Assembly (NCBI GenBank): GCA_038888615.1
Contig: JAWAID010000002.1
Span: 565,654-629,653 of the forward strand
Origin: Candidatus Korarchaeum sp.
Lineage (GTDB): Archaea > Korarchaeota > Korarchaeia > Korarchaeales > Korarchaeaceae
Reading direction: 5' to 3'
DNA: 64,000 nucleotides
Shown here: positions 27,440-36,277 of the stretch, in pieces
Layout of the letters: each line of letters opens with the position of its first letter
How positions within the stretch are numbered: position 1 is the first letter of the stretch
Program-made: the position numbers and the translations under genes
Notes under the pieces: generated by a model
Seen by the model: the letters and a program-made list of their open reading frames with translations, nothing else
The model's database searches: none
Told to the model about the DNA's origin: nothing

Positions 27440-27713
27440 ATGTCGGTGGTCGTCATCTTCAGGATCTATTGAGTTAGCCGGAAAGTAATAATAGCTGTCA
27501 GCTTCAGGATCGATGGGAGGCTCAGGGAGAGGACTGATGAGCTGCACTTGAGCTGGAAGTGAGGTTAAGAGGACCATCATCGAGACTATAAGGAGGGAGG
27601 AGATCTCACGAAAGAAGGACCTAGGATCAGGAGGGCAGATATGAGGGCTGAGGAGCTATCCAGGAGGGTTGAGGGATGGGACTGTGGAGGAGATAAGGAA
27701 GTGGAGAGAGGCA
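27440..27713 (+). pseudogene. Decayed vapB-type antitoxin gene
   Basis: Pieces of a VapB antitoxin appear in three frames: VVIFRI / AVSFRIDGRLRERTDELHLSW, then SEVKRTIIETIRREEISRKKDL, then RIRRADMRAEELSRRVEGWD and TVEEIRKWREA. The last motif is the usual C-terminus of this VapB class. At least three indels are needed. A TATA (ATTTATATT at 27411-27419) still sits 26 bases before the old ATG at 27440. Confidence 0.6.
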
Positions 27714-28041
27714 GTGGTCGATGCCTCCGTTGTCTCGAAACGGTTCATAAAGGAGAACTCCGGAAAGGCTAGGCTGCCCAAGCAAGCTTACTCCACTGTA
27801 GCTCTGGAGCCATCATGCCCTTGCTCCCCCACAGGGCTGAACGCTCTGAAGCAATCCGGGACCTTCAAAGAGGAGCTCAAGGAGATCGCTAGCATAATGA
27901 ATGACTCTTGGCTCTCGCTTCACGATTTGGAGCTATCTAGGAGGTCATTGAGCCATGAGGAAAGGCCTTACGATTTACGATGCCTCTTACGCCCCGGCTG
28001 AGCTCAGGGGAACGGTGCTGTACACTGATGAGAGGCTCTAG
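27714..28041 (+). pseudogene. Decayed vapC PIN-domain toxin gene
   Basis: It begins VVDASVVSKRFIKE, the first strand and catalytic aspartate of PIN ribonucleases. It continues, with frame changes, through EIASIMNDSWLSLHDLELS and GLTIYDASYAPAELRGTVLYTDERL, which holds the later PIN aspartates (YDASY and YTDE). The middle is shortened and at least one frameshift is present near 27955. It forms a dead vapBC module with the preceding remnant. Confidence 0.65.
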
Positions 28042-28080
28042 GGGGACGGACCGAAGCGTGCGAGGACCTGTGTTCTGAGC

Positions 28081-28500
28081 TCATTGGGGCCCTCTAGAGC
28101 GTGCAGTTGAGCGCCGCCAGCTGAAGATCTCGATGACCCATCCGAGCTCCGTCCTCACGAGCCCCCTACTCTCGATCTCCGCCTCGATTTTCCTCCTCAA
28201 TAGCTCGTAGGTCCCTTTTCCATCATGAAGGACCTTTCCCTCAATGATCGCGTCCACCAGGATCGTGTTGAAGAGCCTCACCTCGTTCTCAACATTCCCA
28301 TCTGTACCAGAAGAGCTGGACGTAGCACGGTGCCTCCGGTGGTCTTTCATCCGAGATCACCGGCAGGTCGTAGTCGCTGAGGGGGGTGTTGTCCCCCTAG
28401 CCCTAGAGCCGAACAAGATGACTAGAGCGTCTCCCATCTCCCTTAACCGATCCAGGTAAGTCCTGAAGCCAACTTCCCTTTCCTTCTCTCTTCTAATCAC
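28081..28500 (-). pseudogene. Decayed nucleotidyltransferase-domain gene
   Basis: From a GTG at 28500 the frame reads IRREKEREVGFRTYLDRLREMGDALVILFGSRARG. After a shift it reads DNTPLSDYDLPVISDERPPE, giving the GSRARGD...SDYDL signature of nucleotidyltransferases. A second shift leads into NEVRLFNTILVDAIIEGKVLHDGKGTYELLRRKIEAEIESRG down to the stop at 28081. Two indels, near 28395 and 28335, break it. I see no partner gene. Confidence 0.65.
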
Positions 28501-28600
28501 GAACCCCGTTGGAGTCCCTCTCCAACTTGAGGTCTAATCTCACATACTCCAAGTGACTCCTTCCAGATTGATATGCTTCTTTTCACAGGTTGAGGGAAGT

Positions 28601-29506
28601 TCAAGATTGCATCCTGTCGAAGACCCCATAACCAGCGCTAGTCTTCCCCCCTACACCAGTCCTCGTCAGTGTGATGTGTAGAACTTCCTTAGCGTACTCC
28701 TCATAGCTCTTATCGAGCTCCTCCTTAATGAAGAGCGGGAAGGAGAAGGTCGTCCCCTCCCTAACCGCCGGGAAGGTCAGGGGAACTGGATCCAAATGCT
28801 CATGAGGCCATTCCTCCTCCCCCTCGTAGTACCGCTTGTAGTGAGGGGTGATCACGTCGATTGTCAGGAAGCCCTCCTTGGGCGCTTTCTCCAAGAACCC
28901 CCCTAGAACTACCATGGATCCTCTGAACTCCTTCGTCCCAAACAGGATCCCTATCTTCTTGAGATCACCCTTCATTTGATCCAACTTGAGCTCTCTGTAC
29001 TTCCATAAGCAGTATCCCTCCGATTCCTTGGAAGACTCCTTACACGCTAAGAGACTCGGCTTGGCGACCAGTTCCCCAATAGATGCCTCTCCCCTCTCGA
29101 GCTTCTCCTCCAGCTGATTCAGCGCCGTGGTCTCCATAGCACCCTTGAGGGAGGAGCCGGGCACCCAGGGTACGCCGAAGGGCTCAAGGAGAGAGACAAG
29201 GGGGACCTCCCAACCCGTGATCCCCGAACCCACGATGAGCCTGGTCTTGGTTCTGTAGGCCTCAACGATCAGCTTGTAGCCTGGGAGTTTCATGCTTTTA
29301 AGGGTATTGATGAACTCATCGTAAGTCGATGGAATCTTTGACTGATTAGTGAGATCCTTCCAAAGCTTAAGCCTGGATTTTCCCTGGACGTAGGATTTTA
29401 TGTAGGATGGATTTGTCCAGAGACCGATTAAAAGGGAGATATTCACGTCAGGGATCCCCCGTAACTCCTCCCATAACTTCTGAGCCAGCTCCCCGTATCC
29501 CTTCAT
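28601..29506 (-). CDS. cmr6: Type III-B CRISPR RAMP protein Cmr6
   Basis: 301 aa, last gene of the Cmr operon. The RAMP fold is shown by IVGSGITGWEVPL...PFGVPWVPGSSLKGAMETT near the middle (the PGSSLKG helix-loop) and by the C-terminal glycine-rich loop TRTGVGGKTSAGYGVF. In Cmr complexes Cmr6 caps the Cas7-like backbone at the end near Cmr1. Its start overlaps the cmr1 stop by four bases (ATGA). Length is normal for the family. Confidence 0.88.
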   Translation of the reverse strand: MKGYGELAQKLWEELRGIPDVNISLLIGLWTNPSYIKSYVQGKSRLKLWKDLTNQSKIPSTYDEFINTLKSMKLPGYKLIVEAYRTKTRLIVGSGITGWEVPLVSLLEPFGVPWVPGSSLKGAMETTALNQLEEKLERGEASIGELVAKPSLLACKESSKESEGYCLWKYRELKLDQMKGDLKKIGILFGTKEFRGSMVVLGGFLEKAPKEGFLTIDVITPHYKRYYEGEEEWPHEHLDPVPLTFPAVREGTTFSFPLFIKEELDKSYEEYAKEVLHITLTRTGVGGKTSAGYGVFDRMQS

Positions 29507-30510
29507 AGGAGCTCACCCACCCACTGAACGTCCAATCCTACTCTCTCTAGCTCTTCCCTCACCCTACCAAAACACTTCAGGAGATCTTTATCCTTGAAGT
29601 GGCCAAGGACGCTTTTCGGATAGTCCTTGGATAAGAAGAGCACTCCCCTGATGTATCTCTCCCCTACGCCGATCACGAGGGGTGAGGACCTCCTCTTCTT
29701 CCACACAAGCCTCCTCCTCCCGTAGGGATCCAAGATAGGTGACCCTAGGAGGACCCTATAGTCCACATCGTTGCCCCTTTCGATCCTCAGCTCTCTTTCG
29801 GCATCCCTCAACCTCCTCTCGAGATCCAATAAGGCGTTCCTCCAATCTGTGTACTCGCCTCTGCTCACTATGTAGCAGTTCGAGAGGTTCTGGATCTCGT
29901 AGAGCTCGGGCTCATCTAATTTCCTCACTTTCAGCTTTTTAAGGAGTTCTTTTAGGCTATTCTTCCAGGAAATTGCTGTCGGGGCATTTGTTATTTCTTT
30001 AGTAATTTTAAGGAGATCACGGACTTCCTCAAATTTTCCTAGGTCATTCTCGTTGAAAGAGATCTTGAAGCTACCGTATCCCCTGTTCGACCTGTAACCG
30101 AATCCCGATAGGGAGAGGTTAAGGGATAAGGCCTTTACGACCTTTATAAGATATTCCTGCCTCCCCTCCATTATCAGCTCGAAATCGAGCGTGTAAAAGG
30201 TCCTTCCCTGCCTCCTCAAGGGCCAGAGGAAGGGTTCGTCTTCGTCCATACATAGCCCCTCATACTTCAGGGAGCCGAACTGGATCTTGACGGATGATCT
30301 CTTAGCACCTTCGTGAACCGTTCCGAAGACTTCGCTCTCCTCACTCCTTATTCTCTCTGGATCCGGCTTTGAGACTGAGGCTAGGTACCACCTGTACCAC
30401 CTCCTCAGGCTGCCCCTTATCGACGGTATCCTGACGACGAGCGGATCTGCACACACGGCACCTCCCCAGGAGACCGGGGATATAGTACTGAGGGTCACGC
30501 TTACCCTCAT
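29503..30510 (-). CDS. cmr1: Type III-B CRISPR RAMP protein Cmr1
   Basis: 335 aa. The N-terminus VSVTLSTISPVSWGGAVCADPLVVRIPSIRGSLRRWYRWYLA carries the Cmr1 signature (SIRGxLRxWxR). LSGFGYRSNRGYGSFKIS is the glycine-rich RAMP loop, and further basic stretches (RRRLVWKKRR) suit RNA binding. Cmr1 sits at the 3' end of the guide in the Cmr complex. Its ATG shares bases with the cmr5 stop at 30510, so translation is coupled. Confidence 0.88.
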   Translation of the reverse strand: MRVSVTLSTISPVSWGGAVCADPLVVRIPSIRGSLRRWYRWYLASVSKPDPERIRSEESEVFGTVHEGAKRSSVKIQFGSLKYEGLCMDEDEPFLWPLRRQGRTFYTLDFELIMEGRQEYLIKVVKALSLNLSLSGFGYRSNRGYGSFKISFNENDLGKFEEVRDLLKITKEITNAPTAISWKNSLKELLKKLKVRKLDEPELYEIQNLSNCYIVSRGEYTDWRNALLDLERRLRDAERELRIERGNDVDYRVLLGSPILDPYGRRRLVWKKRRSSPLVIGVGERYIRGVLFLSKDYPKSVLGHFKDKDLLKCFGRVREELERVGLDVQWVGELL

Positions 30511-30902
30511 CAGCTTTCCCCCTCTAACATGGCCTCCGCAACTATCTTCAGGGCTTCGGCAATCCAGATGGCTTCATCGTAAAGTATACTCAGTTTAAGG
30601 GGTTCTAATTCGAGTAGATGGTTCAGAAGATCTCTCTTGTCCTCATTATCCTGAGGTATCAGCTTCTTCCTCTTAAACCAATCCTTCATGAATTCCAAGA
30701 TCCTATTTTCGGAAGAATCTTCCTTCTTCTCCTTGCTCCTCTTTTGGAGGTAAGCTGCTGTCAGGAGAAGACCGCTGCTCATGAGTAGGGTCGGCAATCT
30801 CCTGGCCAATGAGAGGAATTCCCTCTCCATATTACTTCCCTTTACGCTAGAGACCAGCTTAATGGCCTCTAACAGCCTCCCCCTCTCGAGGTCCTCCATG
30901 CT
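30510..30902 (-). CDS. cmr5: Type III-B small subunit Cmr5 (Cas11)
   Basis: 130 aa, entirely alpha-helical, with the Cmr5 start MEDLERGRLLEAIKLVSSVKG and EREFLSLARRLPTLLMSSGLLLTAAYL, the conserved helix of the family. It forms the inner belly filament of the Cmr complex along the target RNA. The frame also allows an ATG at 30908, two codons earlier; ATG 30902 is taken because it begins the conserved part. It follows cmr4 closely. Confidence 0.88.
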   Translation of the reverse strand, partial: SMEDLERGRLLEAIKLVSSVKGSNMEREFLSLARRLPTLLMSSGLLLTAAYLQKRSKEKKEDSSENRILEFMKDWFKRKKLIPQDNEDKRDLLNHLLELEPLKLSILYDEAIWIAEALKIVAEAMLEGES

Positions 30903-30909
30903 CATCACC

Positions 30910-31779
30910 CTAAAACCTGTAAACCTTAGCGAAACCGAGCCCTGTCGTTATGTCCCCTCCCACGTGGATGAAACCCTCCAAGAGGGACTCCACATCCCCC
31001 TTCAAGCTCTCAGTGGTGAATATCACCGAGTAGAGCATGGTCTCCACCGGCAGGTTCTCCTGGAACCAGAGGTTGTTCACGGTGCCTGTCTCCTTATTTA
31101 TTTCGATGTGAGGGATGATCTCCATGGCCCTCCTCATCAGTCTCTTGAAGTTATCATCATTGACCACGACCAGCCTCCCCCTCAGCTCATCTATGATTTC
31201 CTTGAAGATGTTTAGGAACTTCATCTCCCTGCTCACGAACCTCAGGACGTGGTCCTCCAGGATGACCGCATCTCCGCTATCTAACGTGAGCTTCAACAAG
31301 TTCTCACCGGTTCCGAATGCCTCATCCTCCTTCGGATCTGATAAGTCTAGAGTGAAGTCGTTAATCCCGATCTTGGTCTTGGATAACTCTTCCACGAGCT
31401 TGATATCCCTTTCGAACCTCCTAAGTAAGAACGGTGATGTGATCCAACCGTATATCCCCTTAAAGCTCCTCACAGGTAGGAACAACAGCTTGGCGTCCAG
31501 GAAGACGGCCTTTCCCATCCCCTCATCCCCTCTACCCGGTGGGGGCCCGAATATCTCCTCTATCTTTGGCATTCCCTTCGCGACGGCCCAGCTCCTCAGT
31601 GCTCCCTTCAGGCTGCTCCCGTATATCACCGGTATGTCCGTCCCAGCCTCCCTCTGGACCGGAAGGTCAGCGAGACCTGAGATCCTGGATCCGCTCCCCG
31701 GATGGAGCGGAGTTACGGCCCTCATCAGGAAGGGGATGGCCGCCCCAAGAACCTCGCCCAACACGGTGGATCCACTCAT
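30910..31779 (-). CDS. cmr4: Type III-B backbone protein Cmr4 (Cas7 family)
   Basis: 289 aa from the chosen ATG. FLMRAVTPLHPGSGSRISGLADLPVQREAGTDIPVIYGSSLKGALRSWA is the Cmr4 N-terminal signature, with the QRE...P.I.GSSLKGALR RAMP helix. Cmr4 forms the repeated backbone and carries the aspartate that cuts target RNA at six-base steps. A candidate acidic residue lies in the early loop (GLADL). The frame is open to 31845, but ATG 31779 overlaps the cmr3 stop by four bases, the pattern elsewhere in this operon. The C-terminal GGDITTGLGFAKVYRF is the closing glycine loop. Confidence 0.9.
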   Translation of the reverse strand: MSGSTVLGEVLGAAIPFLMRAVTPLHPGSGSRISGLADLPVQREAGTDIPVIYGSSLKGALRSWAVAKGMPKIEEIFGPPPGRGDEGMGKAVFLDAKLLFLPVRSFKGIYGWITSPFLLRRFERDIKLVEELSKTKIGINDFTLDLSDPKEDEAFGTGENLLKLTLDSGDAVILEDHVLRFVSREMKFLNIFKEIIDELRGRLVVVNDDNFKRLMRRAMEIIPHIEINKETGTVNNLWFQENLPVETMLYSVIFTTESLKGDVESLLEGFIHVGGDITTGLGFAKVYRF

Positions 31780-32876
31780 ACAACACCACCTACCGCAACC
31801 AGCGGGGATCCGAAACCCCTCTCCCAGAACAGGGAGAGCTTCCAAAAAGAGAGGGTGAGATCAAGCCTATCGACTTTTTCATTCAACTTAAAATAATAAA
31901 CAGTACCTGGAGGAACTGCAGCGTACATCTTCCTAGCCCTCTTAGCCCTCATGTTCCATCCGCTCACCATAATGGCCCTTCCGCCTACGGTCATGAGGAG
32001 CTCAGGTTTACCCGGCAGTTTCTGGAGCATCTGATGATCCGGTGCCCTGACGTCCCTATCCCTACTCCTGTAGATCGCGGGCGATAGTAGAACGACCTTA
32101 ACATAATTCCCAGCCTCCAATTCACGATTATCAAGCCAGGAGAACCTTCCACCTACCTCCTCCAATCCCCTCTCCGATACTTTAGCTACCCTCCCTTCCC
32201 CACCGAGCCTCAGGATCCCAGAGAAATTGAAGTCCCTCTTCTCCTTCTCCCAGATCAGCACAGCGTATCTCAGGCCGAATCTAGGTCTCCTATGAACGCA
32301 AGAGAAGGTGTATCCCGTCTTAACAGCCCTCTTACTGTCATCTATGTGTATTCCAACCCTCCTCTCCTCGTGATCGAAGTGATCCTCACTGCGCGGTTCG
32401 GTTATCTTTCCATTAGCGTAGCAATTGAGGAACTCGTGATCCACCAACATGCCGTATGGCTCAGCGTCCGGGGGTAGATAGACGCTGGGTAACTGCTGAG
32501 CGTACCCGCTCCCACACACTTTGAACCTGATCAGCCCCACCTTCCCGCCATCCCTCACCAAGTCAGCTGGGGGGCTGAACCAGTACCTATCCTTGAAGCT
32601 ATCCTTGAAGTGGAGGAATGGTCCATAAAACGCGAAGACCGTTGCCTCTCCCTTCTCCTCGCTCTCACATTCTCCGTTGACATTTTTGCATCCCCTCATC
32701 ACATCCCCGTATTTCCCTGTCCTCAGCAGGTAGTGAGAGAGAAGAGCTCCCGAGACAGTCCAGGGCAGGGGTATGCTCAGGCTCCTTCCCCCTATGTTGA
32801 GCTCCATTCCCCTGGCATCACCGAAGAACACCGTATCCAGGGGTTCAAGCTCGATCAGACCCCTCATCCTGAGCAC
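31776..32876 (-). CDS. cmr3: Type III-B protein Cmr3 (Cas5 family)
   Basis: 366 aa. RGLIELEPLDTVFFGDARGMELN...LPWTVSGALLSHYLL is the Cmr3 signature (LDxxFFGDxR and PxxxxGALL). A later glycine-rich segment FSGILRLGGEGRVAKV and C-terminal basic residues fit a Cas5-like fold that holds the 5' handle of crRNA against Cas10. The gene starts one base after the cas10 stop. A methionine three codons later (32867) is an alternative start. Confidence 0.88.
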   Translation of the reverse strand: MLRMRGLIELEPLDTVFFGDARGMELNIGGRSLSIPLPWTVSGALLSHYLLRTGKYGDVMRGCKNVNGECESEEKGEATVFAFYGPFLHFKDSFKDRYWFSPPADLVRDGGKVGLIRFKVCGSGYAQQLPSVYLPPDAEPYGMLVDHEFLNCYANGKITEPRSEDHFDHEERRVGIHIDDSKRAVKTGYTFSCVHRRPRFGLRYAVLIWEKEKRDFNFSGILRLGGEGRVAKVSERGLEEVGGRFSWLDNRELEAGNYVKVVLLSPAIYRSRDRDVRAPDHQMLQKLPGKPELLMTVGGRAIMVSGWNMRAKRARKMYAAVPPGTVYYFKLNEKVDRLDLTLSFWKLSLFWERGFGSPLVAVGGVV

Positions 32877-32877
32877 C

Positions 32878-35800
32878 TCAGACCACCTCCCCCGAGATCA
32901 TGAGCAGGGACCTCTGGAAGTTGACCAACGGATGCTGATCGAACTCACTTACCTCAGCATCGATCTCCGATAGCCTCGAGTAGAAGTCAACTACCTTTCT
33001 TTCCAACTCCCTTCTTTCCTCATCATCAGTCACCTTGAGGTTCCTCTTCACGGCCCTCCTGATCAGACCGATCAGGAACTCTTTCCCATCCTTAGGTGAA
33101 TTGTAAACCATTCCGTAAAGCTCTAGGTAGTGCAGGAGATCCCTTAGGAAGCTCTTAGAGAGCTTTCCTTCCTTAATCCCATTTAACACGAGGTCAGCAC
33201 CCTCACCGAGCCTGGGTTCCTCCTGGACCCTCAGCAATCCACCGGCGAGGGAAGCCCTCTCCTCCGAGAGGCCCCTAGTTAACCTAACCAAGGAGCTCCT
33301 ATCCCTCCCATCCTGCCTCCCCTCCCCCTTAGCGGATTTAACCTCCTCCCTGAGCTTCTCGAGCGTCTCAAACATGGGCAGCAGCCTGTGGGCTATGACA
33401 ACGCCCGAGCTGAGAGTAGCTAGCCTGCTCATGGACATGAAGATTCCTTGATCTTGGATCTTCACGATCTCAGCGCTGTAGCAGCTGTAAAGCGTCTCCA
33501 GGAGTCTCAACGTGTTCGAAGCTGGTATCACGGCGAGGAGGTCGTCACCGCCAGAGTAGAAAACGAAGCCGTCAAGCGATTCTATCAAGTATGGATAAAT
33601 CTCCTGAGCCAACCCCCTTATTATCCTGCTGATGGTCCTGTGCAGGGAGGGCGTGACCATCCTGACCACACATCCCAGGCCCCCCAACTTGAGGTCCGGA
33701 TGCAACCTGCTGGCGACTGTGATCCCCTTCTCAAGGAACATCCTACCCGAGATCCAATGACCGATCCTATCCCCGTCGGAGAGGATGTATGTGACGTAAT
33801 TGGAGGGCTCGTCTCCGAGCCTCCTATAAAACTCCTTAAGCTTTTCCAGGAGACCATTTAGGGCGCTTTTGGCTCTTGGTTCACTCAGAGAAGTTAGGAG
33901 GTTCTCCCAGACGGATGGGAAGTAGTAGGTCCCAGGGACTTTTTCTGGGTCCTTAAGTTCCTCTCTGAGTTTTTCCTCGATGAAATCAGCCGGTACATTA
34001 GCAAACTCGCCTTTCTTTTCCAGCAGTTCCGGCCACCTGGAGATCTCGGAGATTATGTAGGACGACTGCCTCCATGCATCACTACCCGTCTCCGATCTGA
34101 AGTACGTCTCGATGGCTATCTTCACCCCTCCGATCATTTCGGAAACCACCTCATCCCAAAGAGAACTTAGCTCCGCATCGCTCCCGATCCTCTCAGCTAT
34201 CCTCCTTTTAATAGGGTTGGCTGCGATGTCATCGATTGTTGGGATCTTAGTAGAGGCATCTCTCACCTGTTTCTCGATCCCGAGCCGCTTGAGAGCACGC
34301 ATGATGGCATCCTTATCCTTACCCAGGACGATGCTCCATAGGGTGAGAAGAGGACCCTTGTCCCCGTGGAAGGACCTGAGCAACCTCTTGGTCAGGCATA
34401 TGGGGCATAGTGGTTCATCGACCTCCAGTAGGAAGCCGGCCCACCTCCTCTCTTCATTCCTCCTTAGGTCCTCAACGATATCGGCCCATCCCTTCCCTCC
34501 CACCACAACCGGGTTCCTCAGGCCGCAGAGCATGCACCTCCTGCGTATGGGGACCCCTCCCTCAACGGAGGGTTCCTCGGCATAGCTGAAGTCTGAGGTC
34601 AGCTTCTGCGATGATATTCCCATTTTAAGGACGGTATAGGCTACCTGGTACAGGAAGGTTCCCAAGATCGGGAGGTCTACCTTCATCTCATTTCTGGTAG
34701 CTACTAGCTCGGCTATATGATCTAGAAGGTTCCTTCCATCCTTCTCAAAGCTTTCATAAATTTCCTTCGGAACTACACTCTTGAGCTTCTCCTTTATCTT
34801 ATCTCTATCTCCTTCGGGTTCTCTAAGCCATAGATTCGATTTATCCTTAGGGGGCTCGAGCTCCACAATGCTTACCTTGTAGTGCCTGAGGGAAAGGGGA
34901 TGGGGCAATTTGTCCCTGAGATTGGTATTTATCCCTATCGAGCCGAGGACCTCTCCTACCAGCTTCTCGAAGAAACAATTCACCCTATCCTCGATCTCCC
35001 TCAATATTTCGTCGACCTCTGAGCCCGGGGCTATGAACACGAAGGACCCGGGGATTGAGGGTATCAGGAGCGATCTGGAGAACTTCTCCAAGGAGGGCCA
35101 GAGGGTCTTTATGTCCTCCTCATTAAGTACACCCTCCATGAAGAGGTAAAGATCGATTATTGGCACGCCTCTGAGGTCCGGATATATCACTGAGTCAGGT
35201 CCCAGCTTCTCAACGACAATCATCATGGCTGACATTGAGAGCATGCTTACTATATAGCTTGAAGCCCAGAGATCCCTCACTTTTCTGCTTTGCTCTATGA
35301 ACGCCTGTACTCCCCCTATGTCAACGCCGACTAAGACGGGCTCTCCGATCGTAAGTGCTGAAGTCGTTATCAGGTGATCGTAGATACTGTGATCGGGGAG
35401 CCTGGTCTCAACAGGAAGCCAGGATAGGATGAAGCCTCTGAACCACTCCTCCTTGCTCAGGTGTTCCATGTTTCTCCATAACCAGAGGAACTTCTTCCTG
35501 GCATCATTGAGCCCTTTAGCCTTCTCGCTGAGTTTATCCTTCATTTGAGAGAGGATATTCGGATGATTCGAGGAGAGCTCCGCCACCACTTCCTTGAGGT
35601 TCCTATGATCTATAGAGGAGGCGCCGTCCCTCCCCATGACGAGTATCTCCGAGTGCTCCGATAGTAGGTTGCCCGACCCAACTCCCCCGCTGAGGGGATG
35701 GTATATGACCGCCTTAGACCGAGCCTCTGCCGGGGACCACTCTATCGTCGAGGGGGACCTCAAGCACGGGATCCTGTCGGAAGCCGATGCTGACCAATCA

Positions 35801-35958
35801 GCTAGCTTCACATATTCCTCATAATTCTCACAACCAATATTGAAGGCCTCAGATAATTCTTTGGCTAGCTTCCTATGTCCGCTAATTCTGAAGGCCTTCA
35901 GAGGAGGATCGTGAAGCAGGGAACACAGCTTCCTCGACCAGAACTCTTCCTCCATCAT
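32878..35958 (-). CDS. cas10: Type III-B large subunit Cas10/Cmr2 (cyclic oligoadenylate synthase)
   Basis: 1026 aa. The N-terminus has an HD-like motif (LLHDPPLKAF, H16-D17) and DHSIYDHL at 189-196. VDIGGVQAFIEQ (212-223) belongs to the first palm domain. A zinc finger uses C475, C478, C518 and C521. The second palm has DGDRIGHWI (728-736) and YSGGDDLLAVIPA with GGDD at 803-806, the active site that makes cyclic oligoadenylate. An intact GGDD means signalling to CARF proteins is possible; three CARF proteins are in this window. First gene of the operon. GGAGGT precedes the ATGs at 35958 and 35955, and a minus-strand TATA (CTTTAAAAT) lies near 35985-35993. Confidence 0.94.
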   Translation of the reverse strand: MMEEEFWSRKLCSLLHDPPLKAFRISGHRKLAKELSEAFNIGCENYEEYVKLADWSASASDRIPCLRSPSTIEWSPAEARSKAVIYHPLSGGVGSGNLLSEHSEILVMGRDGASSIDHRNLKEVVAELSSNHPNILSQMKDKLSEKAKGLNDARKKFLWLWRNMEHLSKEEWFRGFILSWLPVETRLPDHSIYDHLITTSALTIGEPVLVGVDIGGVQAFIEQSRKVRDLWASSYIVSMLSMSAMMIVVEKLGPDSVIYPDLRGVPIIDLYLFMEGVLNEEDIKTLWPSLEKFSRSLLIPSIPGSFVFIAPGSEVDEILREIEDRVNCFFEKLVGEVLGSIGINTNLRDKLPHPLSLRHYKVSIVELEPPKDKSNLWLREPEGDRDKIKEKLKSVVPKEIYESFEKDGRNLLDHIAELVATRNEMKVDLPILGTFLYQVAYTVLKMGISSQKLTSDFSYAEEPSVEGGVPIRRRCMLCGLRNPVVVGGKGWADIVEDLRRNEERRWAGFLLEVDEPLCPICLTKRLLRSFHGDKGPLLTLWSIVLGKDKDAIMRALKRLGIEKQVRDASTKIPTIDDIAANPIKRRIAERIGSDAELSSLWDEVVSEMIGGVKIAIETYFRSETGSDAWRQSSYIISEISRWPELLEKKGEFANVPADFIEEKLREELKDPEKVPGTYYFPSVWENLLTSLSEPRAKSALNGLLEKLKEFYRRLGDEPSNYVTYILSDGDRIGHWISGRMFLEKGITVASRLHPDLKLGGLGCVVRMVTPSLHRTISRIIRGLAQEIYPYLIESLDGFVFYSGGDDLLAVIPASNTLRLLETLYSCYSAEIVKIQDQGIFMSMSRLATLSSGVVIAHRLLPMFETLEKLREEVKSAKGEGRQDGRDRSSLVRLTRGLSEERASLAGGLLRVQEEPRLGEGADLVLNGIKEGKLSKSFLRDLLHYLELYGMVYNSPKDGKEFLIGLIRRAVKRNLKVTDDEERRELERKVVDFYSRLSEIDAEVSEFDQHPLVNFQRSLLMISGEVV

Positions 35959-36277
35959 ACCTCCGGCAGCCCCATGTGCTCGATTTTAAAGATTATGATC
36001 TATTTTTTCAATAACGCGATCTTCAGAGAAAGTCTAATCCTCTCCCTGGACATTTAAGGAAACTTCTCATGAAATTCCGGATTGAGCTACTCATTCTTTC
36101 CGCTCCTCGGGCCCACAGGGGCCGGCTTTCAGGAATCAAACCTGATAAACCGCGCTACCGTTATGCGGGGAGGCTCTCGCATGTTGCGGCATTGGATCTA
36201 CCAACGTTCACCCCGCATGCCCCTCGTGAAAAAACCTACCAATATGGTTTTATCTCAGGCCAACCTCGACCCGCGAC
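35959..36277. other. 319-base divergent region between cas10 and cas6
   Basis: Holds the cas10 promoter (minus) and the cas6 promoter (plus; GGTTTTATC at about 36246-36254, centred 28 bases before the cas6 ATG). An ATGCGGGG/CCCCGCAT inverted repeat (36163-36170 and 36211-36218) could fold. The open frames crossing it have no recognisable content. Confidence 0.5.

Noticed and set aside
31115..32087. Plus-strand frames of 182-247 codons across cmr4 and cmr3
   Set aside because: Serine/proline-rich shadows of the minus-strand cmr genes.
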